Origin: Cannabis sativa
Taxonomy: Eukaryota; Streptophyta; Magnoliopsida; Rosales; Cannabaceae
Reading direction: 5' to 3'
NCBI RefSeq assembly: GCF_029168945.1
Contig: NC_083609.1
Location: 25,169,501-25,233,500, forward strand
DNA length: 64,000 nt
Positions 11,414 to 20,915 of this stretch are shown in pieces. Under the pieces are notes generated by a model that saw only the letters and a list, made by a program, of their open reading frames with translations, was not told where the DNA came from and made no database searches. Made by a program: the position numbers and the translations under genes. Numbering within the stretch: the stretch's first letter is position 1; every line of letters begins with the position of its first letter.

Positions 11414-13333
11414 ATGGGTGCTTCTCACAGTCGTCGCGAGGATCTCGAAATTTCAGACTCAGAAGAAGAAGACGAAGATTATCAAACCGAAGAGGAAGAC
11501 AACTACGAAGACGCCGAGGGCGAGAGATCTTCGGAGCGCCGACCCAAAACCCCATCTTCTATAGACGATGTGGAGGCCAAGCTTAAGGCCCTCAAGCTCA
11601 AGTACTCGACGCCCCATAACCCGAATCTCAGAAATGCGGTCAAACTCTACCTCCACATTGGTGGGAATACGCCTAAAGCCAAATGGGTAACTTCTGAAAA
11701 ACTCACTTCTTACTCTTTTGTTAAGACCTCAAGGATTGGAGATGGTGAGGAAGGCGATGAAGACGAGGAAGATGACGACGACGATGGTAAAGATTCTTGG
11801 TGGGCTTTAAAGGTTAGTTCGAAGATTCGACAGAAGGTCTCTTCTGAGTTGCAGTTGAAGACCTTCGCTGACCAGCGTCGCGTTGATTTTGTGGCAAAAG
11901 GTGTTTGGGCAATGAAGTTCTTCAATGACGAAGATTATAAGGTTTTTGTTACCAAATATCAGGAGTGTTTGTTTGAGAACACACACCGAGTTGAGGCGAC
12001 TGACGCCAATAAGCTTAAGGTTTATGGCAAAGATTTCATTGGGTGGGCGAACCCAGAAGCTGCGGATGATTCGATATGGGAAGATGCGGAGGATTTCTTG
12101 AAGAGCCCAGGCTCTGTCACACCATTGAGGACGAATCAGGATTTGAGGGAGGAATTTGAAGAGGCTTCAAATGGAGGCATTCAGAGCTTGGCATTGGGTG
12201 CTTTAGACAACAGCTTTTTGGTGGGTGATTCTGGCATTCAAGTTGTTAAGAATTTCACTCATGGAATACATGGGAAAGGTGTTTATGTCAACTTTGATCA
12301 TGGAAATGGAAATTATAGTGGTGGTTCGAGTTTGACACACTCAACCCCCAAAAAAGCTTTGCTAATGAGGGCTGAGACTAACATGCTCCTGATGAGTCCT
12401 ATCACTGAAGGGAAGCCTCATGGTAAGGGGCTTCACCATCTTGATATCGAAACTGGGAAGATTGTTACTGAGTGGAAGTTTGCTAAGGATGGGACTGATA
12501 TCTCAATGAGGGATATTACAAATGACGGTAAGGGAGCTCAGCTTGATCCAACTGGTTCTACATTCTTGGGATTGGATGATAATAGGCTGTGCAGGTGGGA
12601 TATGCGTGACAAGAATGGGGTTGTTCAGAATCTTGCCAATTGTAGTGACCCTACTCTGAGCTGGACACAAGGACATCAGTTTTCCAGAGGGACCAACTTT
12701 CAGTGTTTTGCAACCACAGGTGATGGGTCTATTGTTGTTGGGTCTCTTGATGGAAAGATTCGATTGTATTCGATCAACTCTATGAGGCAGGCAAGAACAG
12801 CTTTTCCAGGCCTTGGCTCTCCTGTCACTCATGTGGATGTAACTTTTGATGGCAAGTGGATTTTGGGTACAACTGATACTTATTTGGTACTTATCTGCAC
12901 CCTTTTCATTGATAAAGATGGAAAGACCAAGACAGGGTTCAATGGTCGAATGGGGAACAGAATATCTGCTCCAAGATTGTTGAAGCTGACTCCTTTGGAT
13001 TCACATTTAGCTGGACTTAATAATAAATTTCACAATGCTCAGTTTTCATGGGTCACTGAGACCGGGAAGCAAGAGCGTCATTTGGTGGCGACTGTGGGCA
13101 AGTTTAGTGTAATCTGGAACTTCCAACAGGTGAAGGATGGATCACACGAGTGCTACCGCAACCAGGAGGGCCTGAAGAGCTGTTACTGCTACAAGATAGT
13201 TCTCAAGGACGATTCCATTGTGGAAAGTCGCTTTATGCATGAAAAATATGCAGTCACTGACTCACCTGAGGCTCCACTGGTTATAGCAACTCCCATGAAA
13301 GTCAGTTCCTTTAGCATCTCCAGCAGGCGTTGA
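11414..13333 (+). CDS. Vid27/CYPRO4-like protein
   Basis: Intact intronless frame of 639 codons from ATG 11414. An in-frame ATG at 11363 would add 17 residues. I prefer 11414 because it gives MGASHSRRE, a typical N-myristoylation start (Gly2, Ser6, then basic residues), which suggests membrane association. Residues 10-45 are strongly acidic. A globular part (about 50-190) fits the Vid27 PH-like domain and is interrupted by an acidic Asp/Glu loop (about 110-125). A linker leads to a C-terminal WD40-like beta-propeller (about 255-620) with motifs such as [12 protein letters not shown] and [11 protein letters not shown]. Length and order match plant homologues called CYPRO4 or Vid27-related. Yeast Vid27 is named for vacuolar import and degradation; the plant role is poorly defined. 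It is the only complete host gene in the window. Confidence 0.93.
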   Translation: MGASHSRREDLEISDSEEEDEDYQTEEEDNYEDAEGERSSERRPKTPSSIDDVEAKLKALKLKYSTPHNPNLRNAVKLYLHIGGNTPKAKWVTSEKLTSYSFVKTSRIGDGEEGDEDEEDDDDDGKDSWWALKVSSKIRQKVSSELQLKTFADQRRVDFVAKGVWAMKFFNDEDYKVFVTKYQECLFENTHRVEATDANKLKVYGKDFIGWANPEAADDSIWEDAEDFLKSPGSVTPLRTNQDLREEFEEASNGGIQSLALGALDNSFLVGDSGIQVVKNFTHGIHGKGVYVNFDHGNGNYSGGSSLTHSTPKKALLMRAETNMLLMSPITEGKPHGKGLHHLDIETGKIVTEWKFAKDGTDISMRDITNDGKGAQLDPTGSTFLGLDDNRLCRWDMRDKNGVVQNLANCSDPTLSWTQGHQFSRGTNFQCFATTGDGSIVVGSLDGKIRLYSINSMRQARTAFPGLGSPVTHVDVTFDGKWILGTTDTYLVLICTLFIDKDGKTKTGFNGRMGNRISAPRLLKLTPLDSHLAGLNNKFHNAQFSWVTETGKQERHLVATVGKFSVIWNFQQVKDGSHECYRNQEGLKSCYCYKIVLKDDSIVESRFMHEKYAVTDSPEAPLVIATPMKVSSFSISSRR

Positions 13334-13650
13334 CATTTGGAGGCGTTGCCGTTCATTAATTGTGAGCTGTAAGCTTCATATGTTAAAGTTTCATACGCTC
13401 TGTTTAATACTTTCAGTTGTACCTTATTAGACTGTTGTTAAACTAAGAAATTTTAGAAACTAATGATCTGATTGTCAGTTGTACTCTTGTCCCAAAGAGT
13501 TTCTCCAATTGTTATTGCATTTGCAAATTATTCTAATGATAGCCAGCCTTTTTGTTTCATTTTATATTTGAAATTGGAATCACTTGCTATATTTTGCTTT
13601 CTTGTTTTCTGTTCAGCTTGTACTAGCATTCATTCATTTCAAGATACCTA
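13334..13650 (+). other. 3' flank of the Vid27-like gene
   Basis: About 320 bp of probable 3' UTR and spacer, TTG- and TTT-rich. No clear polyadenylation signal stands out and no gene is seen. It ends at the A-tail (T-run on +) of a LINE fragment. Confidence 0.4.
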
Positions 13651-13957
13651 CTTTTTTTTTATGTTTGTTTCTTTTCCCGAATAGACCTCTTCATTGGAAA
13701 GAAAACTAAAGCAAGCTAGTGACCTCAAAGGAGGCCACTTCCCTTCAAACACATCCCGAACATCATAGGTCCTAACCCACTTTACCAAACGATCAACAAC
13801 GGCATTCTCAGTCCTAGGAATGAACTTAAAACCAACAGAATGAAATTGCTTCACAAGAGTTAAACATAAGGAAAATAAATAATAAATGTCCCAACCAAGG
13901 GAGAGAAGAGAACCAGAATAAAAAGCTTTCAAAACAATCATGGGAGATAACCAAAAG
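13651..13957 (-). mobile_element. LINE 3' fragment (RNase H-like end)
   Basis: On the minus strand, about 97 codons (13648-13941) include FKFIPRTENAVVDRL and KWVRTYDVRDVFEGKWPP. These fit the C-terminal RNase H-like domain that follows reverse transcriptase in plant L1-type LINEs and related host genes. The frame runs into a T-run at 13651-13660 (A-tail on the minus strand), which marks the 3' end. It is 5'-truncated. A weak possible target duplication (GATACCTAC at about 13642, GATAACTAC at about 13969) is imperfect. It is separate from the larger LINE at 14390, which has its own tail. Confidence 0.6.
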
Positions 13958-14373
13958 GATAACTACTTATATTATATGATTTGGCATTACAGAATGCAAG
14001 GTGCAGGCTATATATTTCTCAAGCTTCATCAAAATTTTAAGTTTCCAGAAGAGAACAACTTTTATTGGAAGTTGGAAAAAGCAATACATTTCTTCTTTTA
14101 TATTATGATCTTAGAGATACATTACTTTTTTTTTTTCTTTAGTTTGTAGTATCTTTGTAATTATAATATTAGCTTAAAAGCCATGGAGGGTGGTCTCAAC
14201 AGATTTTCTTCCCAGTTCTAAAATAAAAATCACTATCACTCAAAGCACTTCAATTTTTCTGGGTAGTGGCAACTCTTTTAAATCACATGAAAATCCTTAA
14301 TTCACTTTCAGATAATTGTCATACGTTTTAAAGATCGGAATTGGATATAGAATACACAACGGAATTTCCATAA
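13958..14373. other. spacer between two LINE insertions
   Basis: About 415 bp of ordinary AT-rich sequence with short T-runs. Nothing recognisable on either strand. Confidence 0.4.
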
Positions 14374-14389
14374 GAATCAAATACTTCAA
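14374..14389. repeat. left 16-bp target-site duplication of the LINE
   Basis: GAATCAAATACTTCAA, identical to 19950-19965. Confidence 0.93.
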
Positions 14390-14599
14390 TTTTTTTTTGA
14401 AAAAAGAGAATGAAGCCATTGTCATAGACAAGCCCCAAACCCGAAAAGATAAAAATCCTCACTTGTGGCGGAGGAATATCGTGGTTACACAAGTAGAACA
14501 GATTCCCTAGCTTAAACCCACCCTAGGAAAACTAACACAAAACTCGCTGCCCTTTCTAAACAAAGTACACTTAAGGCTCCCTAGAGGCATAAACAAAAA

Positions 14600-16157
14600 C
14601 TGACTCCCTCCCATTATAAGTACCTATGGGACTGCCTCCAAGCTCCTTACAACAAAGATCTCCAATCTCTAATTAAGTCTAAGAATGAAATATTTTCCAA
14701 ATGCTTAGTCTTGTATACCCATGTAGCTGTCTAGAATTTGATTTTTTCCCATAGGACCTCTATTGAGCATTCTGATCCTTCAAAAATTCTATTGTTTCGT
14801 TCTAACCAAACCACCCAAAGAACAGACAGTACCGCCGTTCTCCACAAGCTTGTGCTCCGTTTACTGCTACCGACCTTACTTACTAACATACAGGGGACCG
14901 AACAAGGCATAGCCCATTAAATCTCAAATTCGTTTATCAGCATTGTCCATAAAGATCTTGCGAGGCGGCAACTTAAGAACAAATGTGCGTTGTCTTCCCC
15001 GCTTATCTTACAACAAACACACCACCCAGGTGATATACACAGGAATGGACGCTTCTTTTGCAATCTAGCGTGTAGATTCAGTTTGTCTAGAGCCACCAAC
15101 CAGCCAAAAACTTTGACTTTGGAAGGACCTCTACTTTTCCAAAGGATCTTAGTCCAAAACATCTCATCAGAATCCTTAGTTGAGGTATACCAACTGAACG
15201 CTGATTTAGAAGAGAAAATCCCACAAGAATCTGGTAGCCATATACGACTGTCGTCAAGAATGCTTAGTACTCTAACATGTTCCAACTTTTGTATCAGTTG
15301 TGTCAAGCTCGGAATCTCTCTGTCCATAATGTTCCTTCTGAATTTAAAATCCCAGCTCGCCACACAATCTCCGACTTCTCCCGCATCGCCAATCATCTCC
15401 TGAATACTCGCATTCTTAGCCCTTGATAACACAGCTAAAGTTGGAAACTGATCCCTTAGTGAAGGCCCCCCCAATCCACTCGTCTTCCCAGATCCGAATA
15501 CTTGCCCTATTTCCTACTTTAAACTTTACCAACTTACCATATTCATGGTAAAGGTCTGCGATATCCTTCAATGGTCCTCTTGGGGACATTCTAACCCCCT
15601 GTTTAGTATCCCAGAAATTGTCTGCTTTGCCATAGCGACTTTTAATAACTTTGTGCCACAGGGAGTTTGATTCTAAGGGGAATCTCCATAGCCATTTCAT
15701 AAGCAATCCTTTATTCCTCACTTCTAGTCTTCCGATTGCTAAACCACCCTCAAGTCTGGGTTTACACACCTCATCCCAAGCCACTAAATGATCCCCACCT
15801 GCTAAATCTCCTCCTTCCCAAAAGAAGTCTCTCATCATTTTTTCAAGTTCCTTTAAGACCATCTTTGGGGCTTTGAATAAAGACAGATAGTAGATTGGAA
15901 GTGAGGATAGGACAGACTGAATGAGAGTCAACCTACCCCCTCTAGAAAGGAAAGAGCATTTTCACCCGTCCATTCTTTTAGCACACTTATCCAAAACCGG
16001 CTCCCAAAAAGTCTTCTTCCTTGGAGAGCCTCCAAGTGGCATTCCCAAATAAGTCATAGGCCACTTGCCCACCTCACACCCAATAAGGTCCGCTCCCTGA
16101 GCCACTGCTTCCTCGCTCATACAGATTGTTAATTCCATTTTTGGCATATTTAATTGA
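14600..16157 (-). pseudogene. LINE ORF2 C-terminal part (end of RT, zinc-binding domain, tail)
   Basis: Continues the RT beyond the solo LTR: KWPMTYLGMPLGG, then LIQSVLSSLPIYYLSLFKAP, then EGGLAIGRLEVRNKGLLMKW (15416-15931). After a frameshift come FSSKSAFSWY and WKSRGPSKVKVFGWL with Cys/His residues of the zf-RVT domain (14917-15474). The tail near 14600-14830 reads VLWVVWLERNNRIFEGS, the usual end of plant LINE ORF2. Several frameshifts and at least one stop separate the pieces. 14390-14600 is then 3' UTR. Confidence 0.85.
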
Positions 16158-17431
16158 CAAAAATATTTTATTATTCTTTGTATAATTTCAGCTGGTATAC
16201 TTTAATATGGTTTCCTATTTGGTGTATTCAAACTTGGAAGGAAAGTTGTGTAGCTTTCCTATTTTTGAAAAAAAGGTAAAAATGGTAAGTTTGGTTACCC
16301 ATTTCATTTTTATCTAACCAGTTGTGTAATCTGATCTTGTGTTGAGTTTCCCATTTTCTTAGATCAGGTTTCTTGAAGAGAAAACTGGAGCTAAACTTTC
16401 CTTTTCTATAAAAGGAAAATTGTAGTTACTGCCCACGATTCTATAGGTACAGAAACAGAAATTCCTGGACTGATTGAAGAGTTATTTTAGGGAAGTTTCT
16501 AGTGGGTTGAGGTCTTGTTCAGACCGAATGTAAGCTGTCTATGAGATGTATATTCATTATAAATACATCCTATAGCAGCTAGGTTTTGTTATCTCTTTCA
16601 TTCACTTTCATATCTTAAGGAAAGAGTGTCTTTGTTTAGTACCTCTCTTGGTACCTCTCTTGTATCTTTGAATTCCATTCATATCTTTAGAAAAGAGAGT
16701 CTTTGTTATGTAGAGAAGAGTTGTTCTACTCTTACTCTGTTTATTTGTTGTTTGTATTGTCTTGAGTCTGTACTCAAGTCTACAACGAAGAAGAACATCA
16801 GTGCACCTTCGGGAGAAGGGTATTTACAAGATTTCGGGAGATTGCTTTTGAAGTCTTGCATCGGGAGGATACAAGCACACCTTCGGGAGAAGGGTTTTAC
16901 AAGCTTTCGGGAGATTGCTTTTGAAGTCTTGCATCGGGATGATACAAGCACACAACCTTCGGGAGATGGTTGTATAGGCTTTCGGGAGATAGCCTTTAAG
17001 CCTTGAATCGTGAGGATTCAAGCACTCTTCAAGGTGATCGAAGGGAGTTCGAGCTCTTGGAGTTTTATCAAGATTCGGTTAGTAGGTGGAATACATCAAG
17101 CTTGCGGCATACAATAAGAGGGAGTCTATTTATGCATAAGTCAATTACTTTGTATTTTTGATACCTATCTAATGAATCTTATCTCTGGGCGTGGCCCCGT
17201 GGACTAGTAACAATCTGAAAGGATTGTTGAAACCACATACAAAAATCTTGTGTGTTTTTACTTTTATGCACTGTTTGTTTTTTTGGGTTTCTCTGGAGTT
17301 ACAGAGTTGTATTCTGTAACTACGGAAAAACTGTTTTCAGTACCAGTTTCATTATTCTGCATTTAATTAATCACTTAATTAAATAATCAAAATGGGAACA
17401 TTAAAATACGGAATTTCACAGATTCCTAACA
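16158..17431 (+). mobile_element. solo LTR inside the LINE RT
   Basis: 1274 bp flanked by ATTGA (16153-16157) and GTTGA (17432-17436), a 5-bp target duplication with one change. Removing the insert and one duplication joins the LINE frame exactly: NLNKSQL on one side continues into NMPKMELTICMS on the other. The right end is TTCCTAACA. The left end reads CA rather than TG, probably mutated. A TATA box (TATAAATAC, 16558-16566, +) and a U5-like part (GGCCCCGTGGACTAGTAACA near 17192) indicate a Copia-type LTR with sense +. Internal repeats lie at 16801-17023. Confidence 0.8.
16801..17023 (+). repeat. about 72-bp tandem repeats, three copies, within the solo LTR
   Basis: Three degenerate units each contain ACCTTCGGGAGA, then TTTCGGGAGATTGC or a variant, then CTTGCATCGGGA or CTTGAATCGTGA, then GATACAAGCAC or GATTCAAGCAC. 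They lie about 240 bp 3' of the TATA box, so within transcribed R or U5 sequence. Confidence 0.85.
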
Positions 17432-18857
17432 GTTGACTTTTATTCAAGTTTACTTTTAGTCCCGAAATACCGCAGAATGCTTCAACAATCTTAACCAGCT
17501 TTTGGAGAGAAGCCTCATCTTTTACAAAGAAAAGAGTGTCATCCGCAAACTGTAAGTGACTAAGCCGAATATCATCTTTACCTATCTGGAACCCCAAAAA
17601 AGCTTCTGTTTCTACTGCCTTGTCCACCATTCTCCCAAGAACATCAGCTACCAATGGATGATAGGGGATCTCCTTGTCGTAGACCCCTAGAACCATGGAA
17701 CTTGCCTTTTACCCTACCATTAACGAATATAGAAAATGAAGTTGATGAGACACATCCCCGAATCCATTTTCTCCACCATTCCCCAAAACCTTTTTTCCTC
17801 AAAACCAAATCTAAGAAACCCCAATCAACACGGTCATAAGCTTTCTCAAAATCGATCTTAAGCACAAATCCTTTTTGACCACGACTTCTGTAGTCCTCAA
17901 CTGCTTCATTTGCCATTAATACCGAATCCAGTATCTGTCTCCCTTCCACGAAAGCCGATTGCGTTTCAGAAATAGTTTCTCCTAAGACACTGCGAAGTCT
18001 AGTGGCAAGAGTCTTGGCAATGATTTTATACACGCTTGTGATGAGGCTAATTGGTCTGAAGTCTTTGACTTTGCAACTGTTTAATCTTTTAGGGATCAGG
18101 CAAATAAAAGTGTCATTGATACTTCCTTCAATTCTTCCCTCTCTATGAAAAGCCCTTTGCAACTGTTTAATATTTTAGGGATCAGGCAAATAAAAGTGTC
18201 ATTGATACTTCCTTCAATTCTTCCCTCACTATGAAAAGCCCGAAACACTTCCATAAGATCGATCTTGATAGTCTCCCAATTATTTTGGAGGACCGTCAGG
18301 CTAAAACCGTCCGGCCCTGGAGCTTTGTTTCCTTCACAACTAAAGACAATGTTTCTGACCTCGTCTTCTTCAAAAGGGCATTCTAGTTGCCTGGCTGAGG
18401 GTTCCGCGATATGTTGCCACTCAATACCTTCAACCCCAGTCCCCATTCTCGTCTCCGAAGTGTAAAGTTTTGAGAAAAAGGCTATTAGCTCCTCAACAAT
18501 TTCCTTCTCGTTATCAATAATATCCCCATTGTCTCTTTCAATCCTCGATATGGTGTTCCTGGCCTTCCTTGCATTTAATAAATTATGAAAGAATCTTGAA
18601 TTTGCATCTCCTTCCTTTGCCCATTTGCATTTAGATTTCAGCCAAATACTTCTTTCTTCTTCAAAATTCAGCCGCTGCCATTCCTCTTTTAATTTCCTTC
18701 TTTCGTCATACAGAGATTGATTCCAAGATGGAGTTCCTTCTTGTCTGTCTAACACCCCCAATCTTCCTTCCAACGCATTCTTTGTGGCTTTATTTTGTCC
18801 AAAAGTGGATTTACTCCACACCTTCACCTTCCCTTGAAGTGTTTTCAGTTTTTTCAT
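17432..18857 (-). pseudogene. LINE reverse transcriptase, N-terminal and catalytic part
   Basis: Minus-strand pieces carry typical LINE RT blocks: NKAPGPDGF (18300s), IPK and FRPISL, FVEGRQI, LKIDFEKAYDRV (catalytic Asp of motif A), GLRQGDPLS, and FADDT (motif C, near 17545). The frame breaks at an 86-bp tandem duplication (18071-18242), which repeats the INDTFICLIPK block, and again near 17640-17700. The remaining 3' part of RT lies beyond the inserted solo LTR, from 16157 down. Confidence 0.9.
18071..18242. repeat. 86-bp tandem duplication inside LINE RT
   Basis: 18071-18156 and 18157-18242 are nearly identical (a few mismatches, e.g. AATCTTTT/AATATTTT and CCCTCTCTA/CCCTCACTA). Since 86 is not a multiple of three, it shifts the RT frame. 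Confidence 0.9.
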
Positions 18858-18986
18858 AAACTTTGTGCCTGGCCACCCGTCATTAATTTCCTCCTTCCAC
18901 CAACTTTCAAAACACTTGGAAAACGACTTATGTTCTAACCAATGATTACCAAACGTGAAGGGTCCAAGTCCCCACTTTGGAGGATT

Positions 18987-19705
18987 TTAATCGATCGCAA
19001 CAGGGCTATGATCCGAAACTAACATTACCGACATTTCTTGTCTGACAAATGGAAAAATGACATTCCAGTTGTTTGAGAAAAGAAATCTATCCAATCTGCT
19101 GCATATAGGGGATGCTCTGAAATTTGACCAAGTAAAGCTTCCGTTCTCAAGCTTGGGATCGATTTGCTGTAATTCCCAGATCAAACCATCAAAAAGCTTC
19201 ATACTCCTTGTACTCGAGCTGCTGTTCAACTTCTCCCCCACTCTTCTGGTTACATTGAAGTCTCCCCCCCACACACCACGACTCTCCACATATTGAGCTT
19301 AACCCTGCTAATTCATCCCAGAACTCAAGTCTAAGTTTATACGGACCACTCAGGTCTAAGTTTATACGAGCACGGACCATACACACCCAAAAACCACCAA
19401 GGCTCTTTACCTTCTGCATTAATTAGAACTGAGATTGAGAATTCACCAACCAAAGAGTCTAGTACCGAGATGGTCCTAGTGTCCCATATTAGTAACGTCC
19501 CCCCTGATCTCCCTATGGCTGGAATAAGAATCCATGCTTTGAACTTGGATCTCCATATGCTCCCAATGAACCTTCTATCCAACATAGCTCTTTTCACTTC
19601 TTGTAATATTACCATATCTGGATTAGCTTTGCAAATGGTAGCTTTCATAGCTGTTCTTTTTCCTTTGTCCCCGCTGCCTCTAATGTTCCAAGTTAGGATC
19701 TTCAT
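18987..19705 (-). pseudogene. LINE ORF2 endonuclease (APE-type), frameshifted
   Basis: The minus-strand ATG at 19705 starts MKILTWNIRGSG, the classical start of plant LINE ORF2. Apurinic-endonuclease motifs follow: TWN, LQEVK (metal-binding Glu), GDFNV and SDHSP. The piece at 19337-19705 and the piece at 18987-19289 are in different frames. The break lies near 19290-19360, where a short stretch (TCTAAGTTTATACG) is locally duplicated. The enzyme would nick target DNA for reverse transcription, but it cannot be made whole here. Confidence 0.85.
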
Positions 19706-19949
19706 AAAGAACCGTTTGGTGCCCCTGGTTTATTATAACTTTTCTCATAATTTACATTGAAAGTCAGCTTGTTTAATTCTCTACACTTCTTCCTTGCCTT
19801 CTTGACCTCTTCTATCTTCTGATCACCTTCTTCATTTGCTTGTGTAATTTCCAAACCCATCTCAGCCATGGATTCAACAATATTTGACCAAGAGAATGCA
19901 TCATTGAAGGTCTCATTTGCTACATCCAATTTCACCATCTCTATTGCAT
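19706..19949 (-). pseudogene. LINE ORF1 C-terminal tail
   Basis: An open minus-strand frame runs from the truncation point to a stop overlapping the ORF2 ATG. It encodes a mostly acidic, Glu/Lys-rich tail ending KKCRELNKLTFNVNYEKS. It lies directly before the endonuclease, where the end of ORF1 is expected. No zinc knuckle or gag-like domain is left. The assignment rests on position more than on sequence. Confidence 0.5.
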
Positions 19950-19965
19950 GAATCAAATACTTCAA
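19950..19965. repeat. right 16-bp target-site duplication of the LINE
   Basis: GAATCAAATACTTCAA, identical to 14374-14389. It marks the truncated 5' end of the element. Confidence 0.93.
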
Positions 19966-20651
19966 CAATATTATAACTTCTTCACCTCTTGATTTTCTTA
20001 GTTGGTTTGAAACAGTTGATGAATCTTAAATGGAGGTCAAAGGTCAATAATACTAGTGTACCACCAGTTGATTTTCTCCACAATTTTCTAAAAAAATCGT
20101 ATCAAGTGGGCAATATTAAGCTTTTACCTATTGACCTTTGACCACCATTTACGATTTGTTTCAAACCAACTAAGATTACATATATATATAAATATTTATA
20201 TAGCCACAAATTTCCTGATTCATCTTTGAGGTGTTAAAAATTATTCCTATAAAATTTTAAATTTACCTTGTGAGATTCTTTCAAATAACAAGTTGCATTA
20301 TGTTATTAGTAATAGAGTCCACATTGAACTTTTGAAAGACATTGTTAGTTCACTTAACACTAATTGATTTGACCCTATTTGCTACCATTCAAAAATTAAT
20401 TAAAGTCCACATAATTAAAGTAAAATAAAGATCAGCACAAACACAAGTACTTTCACTATTAGATTGTAAGTAATCTGAGCTTTTTTTAATTGGGACTCAC
20501 TTCATTTTATATATATATATATATATATGTATAAATAAATCATTGTAACGTTAGTTTTGTTGTTGTAGTTTTTGTTTTCTGAGAAAAGCTCAGCAATTTA
20601 TACTTTTACAACGGTTTCATTTTCCTGGATTTCCATACGAATATAGGACAT
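19966..20651. other. intergenic region upstream of the ASCH pseudogene
   Basis: AT-rich spacer. It contains an (AT)n stretch (about 20508-20528). A pair of inverted segments, around 19998-20040 (CTTAGTTGGTTTGAAACAG, AATGGAGGTCAAAGGTCAAT) and 20136-20175 (ATTGACCTTTGACCACCATT, GTTTCAAACCAACTAAG), form a likely MITE of about 175 bp with TIRs of about 45 bp. No gene seen. Confidence 0.5.
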
Positions 20652-20855
20652 ATGGAGGGAGAAGTATCCTCACCGGGAACATCAATGGTGGAGCTAAGAG
20701 ACTCCATGGAAGAGCTCCTCAAGCTCATACTGGGGTCCCCCATCGATTTGGGCTTCTCTCCCAGCTTTCTTCTTCGTTCCCATTCCCAAATTACTGGTAA
20801 TCAATTCGAAAATACTTTCATCACTCTTCTTGCTGTGCATACTTATTTGTCTTAA

Positions 20856-20915
<60 letters not shown>

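Larger units (their letters stand above)
14390..19949 (-). mobile_element. 5'-truncated L1-type LINE with 16-bp target duplication
   Basis: A perfect 16-bp direct repeat, GAATCAAATACTTCAA, lies at 14374-14389 and 19950-19965. The left copy directly abuts a T-run (14390-14398), the A-tail of a minus-strand element. This is the signature of target-primed reverse transcription. Inside, in minus order, are an ORF1 tail, an endonuclease, reverse transcriptase, a zinc-binding domain and a C-terminal region. The 5' end is cut within ORF1. A 1274-bp solo LTR is inserted in the RT and an 86-bp tandem duplication breaks the frame. Without the solo LTR the element is about 4.28 kb. Confidence 0.93.

Noticed and set aside
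11459..11656. Minus-strand and shifted frames overlapping the Vid27-like gene (also 11710-11925, 12503-12832)
   Set aside because: They are shadows of the long + frame, created by its acidic GAA/GAC codons; no family motif.
13642..13978. Target duplication for the small LINE fragment (GATACCTAC / GATAACTAC)
   Set aside because: One mismatch in nine bases and an unclear 5' boundary; too weak to claim.
14990..15403. 137-codon + strand frame
   Set aside because: Antisense of the LINE ORF2 C-terminus, which has clear RT-associated motifs on the minus strand.
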